Positions 48,197-60,400 of a stretch of 64,000 nt of DNA are shown in pieces (position 1 is the first letter of the stretch; each line of letters starts with the position of its first letter). The DNA comes from Apiotrichum sp. Y4204 (Eukaryota; Basidiomycota; Tremellomycetes; Trichosporonales; Trichosporonaceae), in assembly GCA_025531455.1 (NCBI GenBank), contig JAMYHL010000037.1, forward strand, positions 62,001 through 126,000, read 5' to 3'. Under the pieces are notes generated by a model. It was not told the DNA's origin. It saw only the letters and a program-made list of their open reading frames with translations, and made no database searches. The translations under genes and the position numbers were made by a program.

Positions 48197-48233
48197 GCCA
48201 AGCGCACGTGGTGCCAAGCCGCCAAGCGCCAAG
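48197..48233 (+). promoter_or_regulatory. Distal cluster of four GCCAAG sites
   Basis: GCCAAG at 48197, 48213, 48221 and 48228, all in one orientation, within 37 bp; single sites follow at 48315 and 48634. The cluster is about 2.85 kb upstream of the PacC ATG and about 1 kb from the end of the upstream gene. Confidence 0.6.
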
Positions 48234-49202
48234 CCGTGCCTGCTTGATCACCCTCTGCCCACGGGTACCCGCAACGATCAGATCATGGATCATGGATCGG
48301 AAGACACATTCCCAGCCAAGAACGGTGGAAGCGTACCTAGCTGGCCTGCAAGGCCTGGCTCCAGAGTGCCCATCATCCCAGGACGGAGCGCAGCAACAGC
48401 TGGCATGTCCACGATATCACAATCCCTCGCCGGTGTCATCGGGTATATCACCCCCCAAGTCCGAGAACGAGCGCCGATACTCTCCGGGCCCCGCATCCGC
48501 AGTCACATCGGCACTATTGTTTGGGGTCTCTCGACATGTCGATGTCGACATCATACTCCCTCCTAACTCTACTTTTGACGTCCTGCGGTGTTGATCGCTA
48601 AGCCCTTCGCCGTCCCGTGATCTGCATGACGCTGCCAAGGACAGGCAGTATCGAGAAAACCGGACCTCCTGGGGAGTCGGGTTTCCTGTTGGCCCCGATT
48701 CACTCCATTGCCGGAAAGTAACAGCGAGTGAGATGGTCGCGTAGAAGGGAGACCTGAGGAGCAAGTTGGCTTGCACAGACCGGCGCACCAAGCAAAACAT
48801 TTCTCGAACGAGCAATGCGATGATGGCTTGAGGCGGCTTGCGTGTCAGCGCCCTTTTGTTGGCAATCAGTCAGAGGTTGCAGCGGTGTTGCGATCACAGA
48901 GTCACGTCAGCCACAATCGGCGACTGACGTGGACTTCCATCGCGTATGTTACGAGCTTCATCGTTCTCAATGTTAGCATCATGTCAGCGTCAGCGCGCCC
49001 AACAGAACCCTAACCCTCCCGCGATGCGAATATGATACATGTGCGCAACAAGAAGCGCTTGCTGTTGAAATCCAGTGTTGCCGGGTCTTCTAGCTAGCCT
49101 GAATGTAGCCCTCTGCGTTTCGCCCCGCTTCCGCCCCGCACTTCCCCACAGGCCATACTCCCCGTCTGCCCTGCCGGTCTCACATCCGTCCGCTTGGTGT
49201 TG

Positions 49203-51757
49203 CTACAAGTCTGCCTTGCGCAGCAGCTTTTTCTTCGCGCGGAACATGGAAAAGCGCGCGTTCGTGGACATGTCCTTCAGGTTGCGCTTCACTGCGTCCT
49301 TTGTATCGGGTCTGCGGTCAGAACTGGGCATGGGGGATAGAGAATCGGCAGGTCTGGCAAGGTTGCGGTAATCGCAGCCCCATACCCGCCCATAGATCAC
49401 TCACCGCCACTCTTCGGAGCGTCCACCAAGATCGCCCTTCCGGCCACCCCATTCCGTAGGACGGTACCGCTCCTTCTCCTCCTCTGTGACACGGAGCTGT
49501 CGGTCACCACCGGCCCAACGCGTCGGGAGATATCCGCCACCACCCTCTTCGATAATCACGCTCGGCGGCTTGGTGCCGTCAGTGAAACCGATGCTGCGGC
49601 TTGAGGTATCGCGCACGCTGCCATCGAGCGTCGCCCGGTCGCCCCTGTTACTGCGCGTGACGAAGCTTGTGGGGCCCGACGTGTCGAGCCGCTTCTCGCC
49701 GTAATGGCTACGAATGACATGCTCGTGGGTCTGTACGCGTGTAGACGGTCCGTGGGCGGGGAAGATGATGCGAGGGTCGTCGTCCTCCACGATCTCGATC
49801 TCGGGGAGAACTCGCGTCCGCGCCGATGCAGTCACAGTCATGGTGTCTCCGCCATGCCCGTTGTTCACCGAGCCCGAACCCACGCTGACGCCTGGAGTTC
49901 GCGCCGAACGGTAGTAGTTGCGTCGCTCCTTCTCCTCACGTCGCTTAGCTTGCGCAGGTGTCTCGGGGAACAGTTGCTCGCGCGGCCGTTCGATCGGTTT
50001 GTGTCGCGGCTGAGCGTTCGTCCGCTCCGAGGACCGCGACGATCCGACGCTCTTGACCGACAATGCCGGAAGTGAGTTTCCCACTGATACTGCGGGAGTG
50101 CGAGGCGGTCCGGCATCAAAGCCGGTGATGCGCGTCGACCCGTCTGGTGCCCGTTCCACCTTCTGCTTGGTAGGCTTAGGAGAGAGGTGGCTAGACCGAG
50201 GGACCTGCCCGCTGCGGATGGTTGTTATCGTCTCCTTTCGCATTCCATCGTCGAGAGCCGCTTTTGGGGATCCGCGTGGCATCAGAATGTCAGGACCAAC
50301 TAGACGGCGATCTGGAGGGCTTGTTGACGTCTTGATTGACATATCTCGGTAGGGTGGTGGTGGAGTGTGCTTCTCGATCCTCCGATGACTCTCGTTCCCG
50401 ACCGGGGGTTCCGGAGGAGTGGTTTCCGTGTGTTTGAGTGGTGATTCTTCGCCACCTCCGGCACTGCTCGTCGCCCGATGTGATCTCCGTCCACTCGTGT
50501 AATGGGAGGCAGTTGACTGTAAACTCGGGGCTCGGTGATGCCTTTGTTGGGGATGCGGACTTGCGGGAATTGGCGATGAGGCTGACACCGCACTGTCATA
50601 CTCCTCGTCGTCGTCGGCCTCGTCATCATCCTTGTCATCGTCCTCAAACGTTGGAGTCAGTTGTGGAGGAACGAGTTGCTGGGTGCTTAACCGGGAAGGC
50701 GCCCGCACGAAGCCAGCGCCTCCGCCGTTTACTGCGCCCCCGCCGTTCGCTGTTAACAATGAAACAGCATCCTCGTGTCCGGAGCGGATACTCGGTGTTC
50801 CGTTGCCGCGGACCATGTCCCTCACACTTGCACGATCGCTCATCATGCTCCGTCGTCGTGCAGCGGCATATCCCGAGACCTCGTCGAGTCTCCGCCGCTC
50901 GACCTCCAACCTCCGCCGTATCTCATCCCGTTCTCGCTCCTCCTCCGGAGTTCGTGTGTCGAACGATGTCCGTGGCTGGGCAGCCAGCTCCGAGTCACTT
51001 GACCCCGAGGCCGAGTCACTCGAGCACGATCCTCGGCGATGGCCCCCAAAGGCGGATCGTCGCCGGGACTTTCGACGGGACATCTCCGATACCCCGGCAA
51101 AAGGATCATACTCCTGGTCGTGGAGGCGACCAGTGGCATCGATGTACGTTCCGCCTTTCCGCGCGGACGAGGCTCCGCCTTCAGAGCGGTTCCCGTGGAT
51201 AAGATTGGACACAGAACCGCTGTGCCGCATTACCTCATCCTTTCCGCGTCTACCGAGGGCGCTCAGCCCACCTGCAGTGCGCACCGACGACATTCGACTC
51301 GGCCCGGCGATACTCGCGTTGTCCTCATCTCCGTAGATGGATGCGGTCTTGTATCCGGGTTCAAGGATGTGATCCAGCTCGGCGCGCTGTCCCTGACGCG
51401 CCTGCTCTTTGCTTTTGCGGCCAAGTTGGAACGAGCTGCTTGGATGCGGGTCATGCATCGCTTGCCGCTTAAAGTGGAGTTCGGCGATGGCTGGGTACGT
51501 GTAAGCAGTGAAGCATTCGCAGTGGGAGAACTGGCACCGCGGCGAGACTTGTGAAGTTACAGAGTCGCCGGCGGCCGAAGAGATTCCGAAACAATCAGCC
51601 ACTTACATGGCCGATAAGTCTTGACGGTATATTCTGCAGCACCGTTGTCCTTGCTGTGTCGTGTTGCAGAATAGGGCGCCGAGCCAATGCCGCTGAGACC
51701 TTCGGCATTGTGCTCGACATGTTTGTACGACCGTGACGGCCGTCCTAATAGTGGCAT
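49203..51757 (-). CDS. Hypothetical Ser/Arg-rich protein with conserved-looking termini
   Basis: Not recognised. Exons (minus) 51757-51607, 51547-49405, 49311-49203 (introns 59 and 93 nt); 800 aa. The 5' splice joins TVKTYRP to FSPRCQFSHCECFTAYTYP, giving a compact Cys/His-containing N-terminal patch (about residues 45-75). The 3' splice adds a basic tail (TKDAVKRNLKDMSTNARFSM... ending LLRKADL). Between them the chain is Ser/Arg/Glu-rich, with a charged helix (EEERERDEIRRRLEVERRRL), a poly-acidic run and two Pro/Tyr motifs, of which PPPPY is a consensus WW-domain ligand. The two splices each open a new frame with plausible coding, which supports the model. Cytoskeletal or polarity adaptor would be a guess. 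It lies in tandem with PacC. Confidence 0.7.
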
Positions 51758-53683
51758 GGCAGATCACAGCGGGGTGCGGCACGGCGGCGGCGAGGGCAAC
51801 GGCGTCGGCGGCTGGTGCCGTTCACGCGTGCGCGAGGAGGGGTTTGAGCACCCGCGGGCGCGCGATGGATCCAGACACTGATCGTGCGCGATCTGTGAAG
51901 ATGGATGCGGAGATGGCGATAGGAGGGGAGGAACAAGGGACAATATTGGGCCGACGCCCGGGTGGTGACGAAGAAGATGTTGTGCCGGGATGGTGGAGCT
52001 GTTTGGTTGGTGGCACGGAGTGACGACGAATGGATGGATCCCAGCGCGTGGTCCCTGGTCGGCGGCGGCGCGCAAATGTGGGACAGATGGTGGTGATAAT
52101 GGGTGCTGTAACCTGCAGCAAACGGAGCGCGGGAACAAGAAGAGCTCGCAAGCAGATGAAGACGAAGATGAAGAGATCAAAGGATTGAATGCACGAGAGG
52201 GTGTTTGGGGCCGCGGTTTGAACCGTAAGATGGGGTCGCCGGAATGTATGCTGAGACCGCGAGTGAGACGAAGACCGCGTGCGATACGGGAAGAGGCGGA
52301 GTGTGACTTTGAGTGCGTGTGTATGTGTCTCCCTGCCGTTCTGGTGAGTGAGTGCTGGAGAGAGAGAGAGATGTTGGAGAGAGCGAGTGATTGATATCGC
52401 TGTGTGATGGTGATTGCAATAATGTGATGGGAGATGGGCGAATGGTGATGAAATGGGGACATGGTGGTGTGGTGGTGCGGCAGTGCGGTGCACGGTGCGG
52501 GACGCGGGATGGGTGGGATGCATAGAGGGATGGAATGGAGCCATGAGGGGGCACAACCCACTACGACAGACTACCAAAAGCGGAGATTAATGACTTGAAA
52601 AAAATGTAATTACATCCTCCCATCGAATAGGACAGTAATAGCTCACAATCAAGAGCATTAAGCCAGATCGCTTCTAGGTCTAATTCAACACTTTGTAGCA
52701 CAGGTTTTCTTGGTCTCCATTTTTTTGCTTCTTTCTGCACTAAACGGGGGATTCAATGACCCCAATATCATGGGTCTAGTTCGCCGACCAAAAAGTGCGA
52801 TGTGGTCACAAACGGATGCGTGTGGAGCGCATTAGCTCAGCCCTGTACACTGGTGGGTTTTCTATGAGCAGCTGGAGCCGAGCAGATAGTCATAAACATC
52901 ATCTTGTCATGACGTAGTATTGCGTGCCTTGGGATCCTATCCTTGGCTTCACGAAAAAAGGGGGGTCGCTGTATCGTACCCGGTTCAAGCAAGACGGCAC
53001 AAGATGCATGTATGTCTTGTGCTATGCCCTCGAGGCGCATGAAGCTAGCGACGAGCAGGAGAAGATCAGCCAGCAGAGTAGATCGATGGTGTACTCGTGC
53101 GCAGATGCTGTACCGCAATCCGCAGTGATAAGGCATTGCGGTACTCTTCTGCTGCTCATAGTAGTGGAGGTGGCAACAGGTCCAATGTGTCTGTCCAGCA
53201 TGCCCCATTAGTTGATGCCCACCTCGATGCCGTCCTGGTACCATGATGCGTCATGGAAAACAAGAAAAAGACGCTTTCGTTGGGGTGTACTAGCAATGCA
53301 CAACGGAAGAGGAGTGCGCCGCTGCGGAGAAGGAGCGCGGAAATGGGCAGATGGAGATGAGATGAGATTCACTTTACAGGATCATGCAGTGCGATGCGAA
53401 GCGATGCGATGAAATTATCGGCCGCCGGAAGGTGGCCGGTATAGATTGTTCAAGTGTTGTAATACACTCACCAAAACGCGCTGTAATATGGCAGTGCGAT
53501 TGGATTAGGAAACGAAATCAGGACACAAACCGAGGTGTAATGACGTTTGTTGTAAACAGAGTTTAGTTTAAGGGAAGCGGGGATCATTTATGACATCATT
53601 GGTTTGAGGGAGGGGGGTTCGCTTCCCGATGATGATCCGCACAACGGCTTTGATTGATATTGTATTTCCGGAAAGATCATTGC

Positions 53684-53697
53684 AGGTCACGTGACCT
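53684..53697. promoter_or_regulatory. 14-bp palindrome AGGTCACGTGACCT around an E-box
   Basis: Perfect palindrome with a CACGTG core, mid-interval between two divergent genes. Resembles bHLH sites; target gene unclear. Confidence 0.55.
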
Positions 53698-54521
53698 CAC
53701 CTTTAACAATGGCCACCGCAAGGGAGGGTCCATCATGCGTTCATGAGCCATCCAGCCCACACGACCGGCACGACCTGGGTGTGAGTGATAGGTGGATGGC
53801 TTGTAGTACGAGCAGCATGGTGATTCCCTCTGTCCAGTGGATCACTGTAGCCGTCGGCCGTCGGTGACACAATTCCGGAGGTTACGCTCAGACCCTATCT
53901 GATGCGATGGTAGCCCAGCAACGACGCCGAATTGGTGGAGCTGAACGTAAACTGTAACGTCAAAGGGAGACTCACCACCGACAAGCAGACGGAGTAAGCG
54001 TAGGGGGCGAGCACTAATAAGAAGCACCTTGCGTAGCACGTTTCAACAACGGAACCCTCGTTGAGCATATCCTGTTCACTCCTGAATGCTGAACGTCGTC
54101 AGGTATCTACTCGGTATATCCATCTTCACCCACTATTGGTTTGTATGACGCCTCGCGATTCCCACGCAAGACCCTCCGCATCTCGCGCGACCTCATGGTG
54201 CAGAGGCGCAGAGGCGGCGTGACGTTTCACAGCCGGCGGCGCGGCTTCGCCAGAAAGCTGGGTCAGTTACCGTTGCCGGCATTGCTTGTCCGAGAGTGCA
54301 CCATCGGATGATATGGTGGGCACCTGATGGTCGGACCTGAACTGGAAACAAGCCAGATCTGGCCAGCACTATGAAGGCAAATTGCCCAGAACAAGGGTTT
54401 CGAGTGATTGATTAGTCACAATAGGGATCAACGAAAAATCAAGTCGGAGAACATCCATAGCGTGATCATTCTGGATTTTGGCAGGACGGCTTCAGCCACC
54501 AGTGCCAATCTTCTCCGTAGC

Positions 54522-54540
54522 ACGACGCGTTACGCGTCGT
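54522..54540. promoter_or_regulatory. Inverted pair of ACGCGT (MCB-like) sites
   Basis: ACGACGCGT and ACGCGTCGT form perfect 9-bp arms around one T. Each arm holds ACGCGT, the MBF/MCB cell-cycle box. Further ACGCGT occur at 56538-56543 and 57103-57108, closer to the Rho-GEF gene. Confidence 0.5.
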
Positions 54541-56240
54541 ACGGCGGCGTCGGTGTGGCGTCGAATGTGGGATGCCCTTTCTCGGTGTATCAAGTGTTGC
54601 GGGCGTTCAATCAATTCAGCCCAGCACTCCGCCATCAGCCGCCGCGAAATAAGCCTGGTAAGCAATGTCAGTCTCAGATGGAGTAGTGTTTACACGCAGG
54701 GGGAGCTTACAGCATCCAGGGACATCGGTGGTTGCCTCAGTGCCTTTCGAGTACCTTGTCCCAATAAATTCAACCGCTCCGCTGATGAATTGCTGCCTGA
54801 AGCGGCAGTGAAGTTGTGTTGACGTGTTGACGATCGATGCATGACCTGTTCCCTGGCCCAAAGTTTGTCGAACGCAGCACGTGGTCCACAGTGTTCGGGT
54901 GATCACGTACGCACACACATCACCCAGGCGAGTGGAATGAAGAGTGCAGATCTCGCAACGCTGTCGAATCTGTTGCTAGACGGAAACAAGATGACATACC
55001 GCTTTCCGTTGCTGGGTTACGGGAACTGCATGCCGCTTCGCCTCTGCTGTGGACGCAGATCCTATCGGTCCCGGACTGTGCGTGGCCAGCATACTACACC
55101 GAGTTCTGCGGAACGGAGGTCGTAATCCGTTCTGTTGTCTCAGCAACGGCGGACGCCATCGCCGAACTAGGCTCGGAGGGATGTCACGCTTCTGCGGTCA
55201 GGAGGTCTCGCCAGAGATCACCTGTTGCTTGGCGGTGTGGTAATGGTGGGTCGTCCCCGGAACCTCAAAGCCTGTATGAACTTCAAAGCCTGGTTTCAAA
55301 TCGGCATGATGTATGCAAGTTCTAGACGACACATCGCCAACAAAAGAAACTTCAAGCTCGAGTCGGTATCAGCTGGCAGCGCATGATAAAGGTCGCCGCT
55401 TCGGCGCCGGGTGAGTTTATGGGGCAGAGCTTGTGGTACGTACCGCTTTAGCAGTGTTCTCTGCGATACTCTCTCACCCGAGGAAAAGGTGTTGGCGAGG
55501 GGAACAGGTCAGTAGGACGGTTGCTGTCGCGTTCCATACGACGGACAAACTCTGTGCAGGTATTTACTTTTTAGAGTTCGATGTGCAAGGAGTGGGAGAA
55601 GGGGCAAGAAGGAGCAACACGAGAGAGTGTATGTGTTGTACGTGGTCAAAAGGCTGCGGATGTGTGACAGTTGTTGCTGTGCCCCGATTCGGTACCTTGT
55701 CCGAAGCGTTATCGTTTTCTCTGGAATTTGCCTGTGTCAAGGAGCAAGAAGTTACAACTTTCGAAGCGTGCGCGGACCGCAGGAAACTGAGAAGCTGGGA
55801 ATGAGATCGAGTTGCGCAGTTGTTGCGGCGCATCAAACGCATCCTCTCTGTCACGGAGATGCCGACGTGCAACAGAAGCAAGAGACGCATCACGCCGGGG
55901 CAGCACAACAGCGCATAAGCGTTGCAGCCGTTGACTGACACAACATCGTTCGTGTTACATGTTGGATTGTTGTTGCGTGTTGCCTTCCCCGAACCCAGTC
56001 ATTCACACTTCTCTCAATCTCTCGACTATCTTCGCGGTTCTTCTCGCGTCGCTATCCGCTGCTGGCCACTGGACACCGATTCTACAGCGCGCACCATCCC
56101 ACGCGACCCAGAGCACTCGAGCACACGATCCTCTCACCTCCAACATCTGCACGCGCCGCTCTTGTCTTAGCCGTCCTCTCGCTCTGCGACCCTGTCCTAA
56201 CTCCGAGAAGCGCCCCCCATCGGCCCTCGGCGTGTGGGAA

Positions 56241-56312
56241 TCCGTGCAGCCCTCGCACTGCGCAGTCCGTGCAGCCCGTGCAACCCTCGCACTTCGCACC
56301 TCGCACCTTGTG
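56241..56312. repeat. Imperfect repeats of CCGTGCAGCCC / CCTCGCAC
   Basis: Two diverged copies of a 25-35-bp segment made of CCGTGCA(G/A)CCC and CTCGCAC words; composition-biased leader or promoter DNA. Confidence 0.5.
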
Positions 56313-57453
56313 GTTTGCGACGTGTGTGCGCGCCGAAGGTGTTTTGGGGTTGGGATCTAGCTGGACTAGACTACCCTTTTCCGGGCCGGCCAGCCAGTCT
56401 GGCTAGCTGCGTGCGTGCATCTTGCGAGTGTTGCATCATCTCGTAAGATTCCGAAGCGCGTGAGGTGCGACGTCCGACGTACAGACGCTTAGCGCGCCGC
56501 CAGACGACGCAACAGCGCAACAGGACAGTCCCCCGGAACGCGTGTAATTTTCCTTTTTTGCTATCATTTCCCTCGCAACTTCCCTAGGTCTTCGGTCTGC
56601 AACAGGATACAAACGTCGTTGAGTTATCAGTTGCTTGTGTCAAGCTTCGAGGACCGGGGATACCAATACACAGAACCTGCAAAGCAGCAAACCCACGGAC
56701 CCAGGGCAGAGAAGGCCTCAGCTGAGGATATAACCGATTCGAGAGCGGAGAAGAAACGACCACAGTAGCAAGAGGATGGCGAGTGGTGGGTGTACTGTTG
56801 CGAAAAGAACTTGATCACCATACATCTCTCGTTCTCGCTCCATTCTTTCTCTCTACTCTCTCCATTCGTTCTGCTCTGTCCGTTTGTTGTTGTTTGGTTA
56901 TCGCTTCCGACACACCCGTCCAGCCCCCGCAGCCTCCAACAACGCCGCTCGACAAAGAAACGCCCCATTTTGTGACAGCTTGAAAGCCACCGACAAACAC
57001 CAGCCCCGAAATCCACTTGGGTCCTGCCGTCTCAGGCAAGCCGGCGCACCCACACGTTCCGCCCTCTGTCCGCTGCTCTGGACGCCATACTTGACAAAAC
57101 GCACGCGTTTCCAAACACACACTCTATCCCTCTCATTCCTTGTCAACACGATCAACACCATCATCAGCAGCAGCATCACCATCATTATCAGCGACAGCAG
57201 CAACAGCCTCAACACTGCTCCCACCGGGACTAAGCGGTCCCGATTCCCTCCACTCGACTTCCGTCATTCCACACCATCCCCCCTAGGAATCTAGAACCCT
57301 TCCGCAGTGGCGAACACCTTGCTGCCTGTGGACAGGCAGCACTGCGACTGGAAGCCACACACCAAACACAACCTCCCGACCTCGCCCATCCCCCACCGCC
57401 ATCATCATCGTCATCACTAATCCTCCCCCCTCCCCCCTTCCGCTGTGCCCGCA

Positions 57454-60400
57454 ATGAAGTCGCTGTTCTCGCGCTTCAAGCAGCAGCAGGCACCCGACGC
57501 GCACACCCACCCACCCGTAGTTGGCAAGCGTGCTTCACTACATTTCGACGAAAAAGATAAGCGCGTGCAGAACCTCAAAAGCTTCTTTGAAGGCAACGCT
57601 TCGGCCACCACCTCTGCGCCGAACAATACCATCAAGAGCGCGGATAAGAACAAGAGTGATACGACTGTCCGCCCTGGGTGGAAACTCGGAAGCCGACCGC
57701 CCATTCCACCGGCACAGCGTGCCGCCGTGCCAGACGTGCCTGTCGAGGCCCGGCCCGTAGGCATTCCCTCTGCCCGGCCGACTTCGGACAATGCCACCAC
57801 TGCCGCAGTGTCCACCACGGGGGTCTCGCTGCCAGCTGCCATCAGCGGCGGCGTCGATCGCGAGCGGCCCCGATCACGCGCATCTGTTGGGCCGCGCCAA
57901 TCGTCAGGCTCTACAGCCTCTGCAGTGTCTGCCGCATCCGGTGTGTCAGCTTCAGCGGCTGCAGGGTCCCGCAGAATATCCATAACGTCAGGCACCTCGG
58001 GGTCATCAGGATGGTCTGCACCCCGAGTTGCGGGACACGCACGTACGCCGTCTGCTCCCACGGCAGCCACAAGTTTACGTCCTGCGTCTCCCGCGCTCGC
58101 AGACATTGACGAATGGGTCGCTCGTGCACCTCTCCATCGCTTGAGTTTTGACAACGTCAAAAAAGTTGCTTTTCAGAGTTCAGCATCTTTCATCAGCGAC
58201 AACGGCAGCGACACCGACCTCCGCGCGACAGCACGCCCTTCTTCTGCATTGGGCACAGCCCCCAGAGAACCGTCACGCCGTAGAGCCAGCTCCCCCGCCA
58301 AACCCAGGAACGTTACGCCCACGCAGATTCAGTCAGGCGTCCACGCACCCGGTCACGCAAATCAACAACACGCAGCGACGGGCTCGCAACCTTACACTCG
58401 CGCATTGTCCCGCTCCTCGTCGCGCCAGAGCATCCACGGTGGCAACAAGCCCGGTGTCTCCGGCGCTGGTGGTCTTGCTGGTCTGCAATCGCCTACCAAA
58501 TCATCCACATCTGTTGTCGCTCCCTCCGAGTCGTCCACCATGTCAGCGGCCAGCTATCTTCCAATCGCAGAGAGCTGGTCCGCAGCCATGGACGAGGAGC
58601 TTATTGCCAACCTCGGTCCACGAGAGCGCGTGCGCCAAGAGGTGCTGTGGGAAATTGTGAACAGCGAGGAGCGGTGAGTGTGAAAGGCTGGTCGGCTGCT
58701 AACGGAATCATCAGATATGTTCACGACCTCGTCAGACTCAACGACACGTTCTGCCGGCAGCTTCTCCCAGCGAGGGACAACGAACCCACATTCTCCCTTC
58801 CCGACCCGTTAGCTCTTACGCGTGTCACGTCACCGGTATCGTCCACAGACGACACACATCTCCCTATTGCGGCACAGTATTCTCGCTTCTCGACCGACTC
58901 GTTCCGTGATGGCTCGTCCCACCTGTCGTCGCCCGACCTTCCTCAAGGTCCTGAAGGAGAGGCAGCACGGCAGAACGCCTATAACACATTAACTCGCTCC
59001 ACGAACTCTACAAACTTCAGCACTGCGGGTGGGTCAGGAACTGGCTCGGCCCAAGGCTCCGCTGTTGGGACCGGAACATCAGAGAAGGACAAGGACAAGG
59101 CGAGCAATCGATTGAGCTTAGCAGGTCGTTCCACCGCCAACCGCAAGCGGCTCAGTTTCCATCGCAGCAACAGCAACACGAGTAACGGTGCCCACTCGCG
59201 CATTACGTCGCGGTCGAGCATTGGTAGTGTTTTTGGCCATGGAGGGCCGGTCACACTTCCTGATGACCTCGAACAGGTTCTCACTGTCATCTCGTCCGGC
59301 GTTCTAGAGGGACACATAAAGCTTGTTACAGCACTTCGCAAGCGGTATGATGAACAGTTTCCGCTTGTCCGGAACCTCGCAGACGTGTTCACGGCTCACG
59401 TGAGTGCCCTTCTCGGATACAGACATAAGGTTTCTAACGCCCAGTCGGAGATTCTCCGGGAGTACGCCACGTACATTCTCCACCTCGAGCGTGCGCTTGC
59501 CCAAGTCGACGAGGCCCTCGCGATGGCCGACCAGATTGCCACCGGCGGCCGGCGCTCATCTCGTCGACTAGAGGAAACTCAGCTGGGCAAGCTGAGTAAA
59601 CTTCTGGCGGGATTGGAGGAGCTTGCCGCGGAGCGAGGCGAGGCTGGCTTGAGCATTTCTTTGAGCAAGCCGTTCCAGCGTCTGCTCAAATACCCGCTCC
59701 TGTTCCAGAACTTGCTTTACAACACCTCGCCGTCGACTCGCGAGTACGAGGCCACATTAGCCATGGTGGACGAGGTGCAGAAGATCGTGAGGACGATCGA
59801 GGACGAGAAGACTTCAAGTGAGGAGCGCGAACGGTCGCGAGACGCGTGGGCCCGCATTGAAGGGATGGAGAAGAACAAGCAGCTTATGGCACCAAAGCCA
59901 ACCCGTTTACTTGTGTCCGAGACATCACTTTCCGCCCTGCGTGGTACAGCACCTCCCAAGGAGCGAAAGGGTCATCACCGCTTGAGCGATATCCTGAAGC
60001 CGAAGCACCACGACCAATGGATTGTCAAATTCTCGGACGTGAGCCTCCTCTGTGAGCATGCTGGAACGACCACACTTCCCATGTCGACCAAACCGGGAAC
60101 GCTACGCTCTGATAGTGTTACAGATCTGAGCACGAAGCGGATGAGTGCCATGGGTCGGCGACACGGTGCTGCCAAGTCGCGCAATCTGTACAAGGTGAGT
60201 GATGGTGTGCGCGGCCCTTCTAACTCGCAGTTTGTCAAAGTTTATGAGTGGCACGAACTCAAGCCCCCTCCACCCCGACTCACCGTTGAGAAACCCGCTC
60301 GGCGGATGCTGCATGATCTTGCCGAGGCGACACCGCGCACTCCTGAGAAGATAGTGCCACTCAAGACCGGCGACGAACCGCCATCCAAGCTCACTCCTCG

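Larger units (their letters stand above)
45356..49202. promoter_or_regulatory. 3.8-kb upstream region of PacC gene
   Basis: No gene supported in this span; it runs from the PacC ATG to the stop codon of the next minus-strand gene. The first 600 bp are purine-rich on the plus strand (CT-rich leader on the gene strand) with A9-10 runs. Farther out are GCCAAG clusters, a 9-bp and a 10-bp tandem repeat, and two CCGGCGCCGG palindromes (within 47281-47292 and at 47364-47373). Confidence 0.55.
51758..57453. other. 5.7-kb gene-poor divergent interval
   Basis: Longest stretch without a supported gene. Several frames of 100-265 codons exist (for example minus 51764-52561) but are Pro/His/Ser-rich by composition, lack family motifs and overlap one another. 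The ends probably hold long 5' leaders: 51760-52560 is CT-rich on the minus strand and 56780-57450 is CT/CA-rich on the plus strand. Palindromes near 53684 and 54522 are listed separately. Non-coding RNA genes cannot be excluded; no tRNA was recognised. Confidence 0.5.

Noticed and set aside
49006..49018. Telomere-like CCCTAACCCT
   Set aside because: One and a half units inside a gene-bearing region; no array.
51764..52577. Minus-strand 250-265-codon frames rich in His/Pro/Ser
   Set aside because: Two overlapping frames of similar length in CT-rich DNA directly upstream of a gene start; no motif, best read as 5' leader.
52837..53244. Minus-strand 135-codon frame in the 5.7-kb interval
   Set aside because: No motif, no splice-supported extension, and composition like the surrounding non-coding DNA.
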